Origin: Planctomycetota bacterium
Lineage (GTDB): Bacteria; Planctomycetota; MHYJ01; JACPRB01
Length of the DNA: 7,080 nt
Assembly: GCA_023261405.1 (NCBI GenBank)
Contig: JAHFOZ010000284.1
Coordinates: 1-7,080, forward strand
Direction: 5' to 3'
A program made the translations under genes and the position numbers. The notes beneath the pieces were generated by a model, which did not search any database, had not been told where the DNA came from, and saw only the letters and a program-made list of their open reading frames with translations. Shown here piece after piece: positions 6,061-7,080 of the stretch (positions are counted from its first letter, which is position 1; every line of letters begins with the position of its first letter).

Positions 6061-6414
6061 TCACTTATCCTTGCGGTACGCCTTAAGGACGGGAATCGTC
6101 TTCTCCGCCACGGTCAGGAGTTTCGCCGCATCGTCCTTCACCGCCTGGGGATCCTGCGGAGTCACGGCGCCCGCCCAGCGGAGGATGAGGGCGTCCGCCC
6201 GTGGGGCGATGTCGCCGGGGACGATGTTCTTCGCCGCGGCATCCCTGAAGATCTGCCCCGTGCGGACGGGCTCCCTCCGGTCCTTGAGGAAGGCCGTGAG
6301 GACATCCTTCAGGCCCACGGCGAACTCACGCAGCGCGGAAGCCTCCCCGGCCTTCACGCCGGCGGCTGCCTTCTCGAGGCGTTCGACGTTCTGCTGCAGC
6401 TTCTCGAAATCCAT
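6061..6414 (-). CDS. Small helical protein of unknown function, 117 aa
   Basis: I do not recognise a family. The start at 6414 has a strong GGAGG nine bases upstream and lies 1 base after the thiolase stop (TAG-A-ATG), so translation is probably coupled to the thiolase. The protein is charged and appears mostly alpha-helical: an N-terminal heptad-like stretch MDFEKLQQNVERLEKAA (1-17), a helix near 26-45, a short central part with RTGQIFRDAAAKNIVPGDIAP (51-71), and a C-terminal helical section ending in basic AYRKDK (112-117). There is no signal peptide, membrane segment or cysteine, and no catalytic signature. The size and shape would suit a small soluble helical bundle or an accessory subunit of the thiolase or a related acyl-CoA enzyme, but that is guesswork. 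An in-frame ATG at 6489 would add 25 residues inside the thiolase gene and lacks the ribosome site. Confidence 0.82.
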   Translation of the reverse strand: MDFEKLQQNVERLEKAAAGVKAGEASALREFAVGLKDVLTAFLKDRREPVRTGQIFRDAAAKNIVPGDIAPRADALILRWAGAVTPQDPQAVKDDAAKLLTVAEKTIPVLKAYRKDK

Positions 6415-6415
6415 T

Positions 6416-7080
6416 CTAGAGGGCCTCCAAAGCAAGGGCCATGCCCAGTCCGCCCGACGCGCAGAGGGTCGCCAGCCCACGGCGCGCACCGCGGCGCCTC
6501 ATTTCGTGGACCAGCGTCACCACGATCCGCGCCCCGCTGGCGCCCACCGGATGGCCCAAGGCTATTGCCCCGCCGTTCACGTTGAGCCGCGCGCGGTCCA
6601 GTTTGAGCTCGCGGTCGCACGCCAGGACCTGGGCGGCGAAGGCCTCATTTAGCTCGACGAGGTCGAAAGAGTCAAGCTTCCATCCGGTCTCGCGCTCGAT
6701 CGCCCGGACGGCGGGCACCGGCCCCAGGCCCATCCGGGCGGGTTCCACACCCGCCGCCGCGAACCCTGCCACGCGGACGAGGGGGGTGGCGCCGAGTTCC
6801 CGTGCCTTGCGCTCCGATGCGAGGACGACCGCGGCCGCGCCGTCCGCAAGGCCGCACGAATTTCCCGCGTGTACCGTCCCTCCCGGGCGGAAGGCGGGAT
6901 GCAAACGTGAGAGCGTTTCGGGGGTGACACCGATCCGGGGGGTCTCATCGGCGCAAAGTTCCCCCCCCGTGAGGCGGATCGGGGCGATTTCCTCCCGCCA
7001 TCGTCCGGCCATCGCGGCATCCCCGCACCGGCGCTGGCTCTCGGCGGCATACGCATCCTGCTCTTCCCGGGAAATCCGAA
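6416..7080 (-). CDS. Thiolase (acetyl-CoA acetyltransferase family), C-terminal 220 residues, cut by right edge
   Basis: Soluble enzyme condensing two acyl-CoA molecules, or cleaving 3-ketoacyl-CoA with CoA, in fatty-acid oxidation, acetoacetyl-CoA or polyhydroxyalkanoate metabolism. The visible part begins within the conserved ISREEQDAYAAESQ, runs through NSCGLADGAAAVVLAS, and holds the NEAF motif (VELNEAFAAQ). It then shows GGAIALGHPVGASGAR, whose His (codon 6551-6553) activates the nucleophile, and LCASGGLG, whose Cys (6461-6463) is the acid/base residue. The first catalytic Cys and the N-terminal half, about 170 residues, lie outside the window. The Met at 7012 is internal, since homology continues upstream of it. 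The usual C-x-G-G-G around the acid/base Cys reads C-A-S-G-G here. The chain-length preference and direction of the reaction cannot be told. It leads directly into the 117-aa gene. Confidence 0.95.
   Translation of the reverse strand, partial: RISREEQDAYAAESQRRCGDAAMAGRWREEIAPIRLTGGELCADETPRIGVTPETLSRLHPAFRPGGTVHAGNSCGLADGAAAVVLASERKARELGATPLVRVAGFAAAGVEPARMGLGPVPAVRAIERETGWKLDSFDLVELNEAFAAQVLACDRELKLDRARLNVNGGAIALGHPVGASGARIVVTLVHEMRRRGARRGLATLCASGGLGMALALEAL
6424..6428 (-). promoter_or_regulatory. Ribosome binding site of the 117-aa gene
   Basis: GGAGG on the minus strand lies nine bases before the ATG at 6414, inside the last codons of the thiolase gene. It decides the start against the in-frame ATG at 6489. 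Confidence 0.7.

Noticed and set aside
5274..6652. Plus-strand ORFs of 270 and 324 codons
   Set aside because: They are shadows of the methyltransferase, the 117-aa gene and the thiolase on the minus strand.

Overview
The window is GC-rich, densely coded bacterial chromosomal DNA from one lineage; codon use looks similar across all genes. No rRNA, tRNA, CRISPR array, transposase or phage gene was seen. The composition and the GT-C/GT2/AsnB combination suit an uncultured soil or sediment bacterium with a large surface-polysaccharide repertoire. I cannot place the phylum from this sequence.

Layout by strand is: minus (1-2231), plus (2412-5232), minus (5262-7080). The left minus block runs from a polyprenyl-phosphate-type family 2 glycosyltransferase (1236-2231) into a glutamine-hydrolysing asparagine synthase (asnB, 1-1257, cut by the left edge); the two genes overlap by 22 bases. 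The plus block holds two tandem, diverged paralogues of multi-pass GT-C-type glycosyltransferases (2412-3758 and 3814-5232). The right minus block is a tight operon-like run: a thiolase (from beyond the right edge to 6416), a 117-aa helical protein of unknown function (6061-6414, 1 base after the thiolase stop), and a class I SAM methyltransferase (5262-6038, 22 bases further on).

The GT2 and GT-C blocks diverge from a roughly 180-base non-coding region (2232-2411) that contains the only clearly AT-richer stretch. It carries an extended -10 promoter facing the GT-C pair, a perfect TATAAT facing the GT2/asnB pair, two short perfect inverted repeats, and two tiny ORFs that chain by stop/start overlap into the first GT-C gene.

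Inference on how the genes work together: the GT2 enzyme would load a sugar from a nucleotide donor onto a lipid phosphate at the inner face of the membrane. The GT-C proteins would use lipid-linked sugar on the outer face. AsnB-type amidotransferases and methyltransferases are frequent companions in surface glycan loci. The thiolase probably belongs to a separate acyl-CoA process, so the right part may be a boundary between two functional neighbourhoods.

Nothing here is a clear new defence or mobile system. The points most worth attention are the first GT-C paralogue, which has lost most of the polar loop residues kept by its neighbour; the chained micro-ORF leader; and the unknown 117-aa protein coupled to the thiolase.
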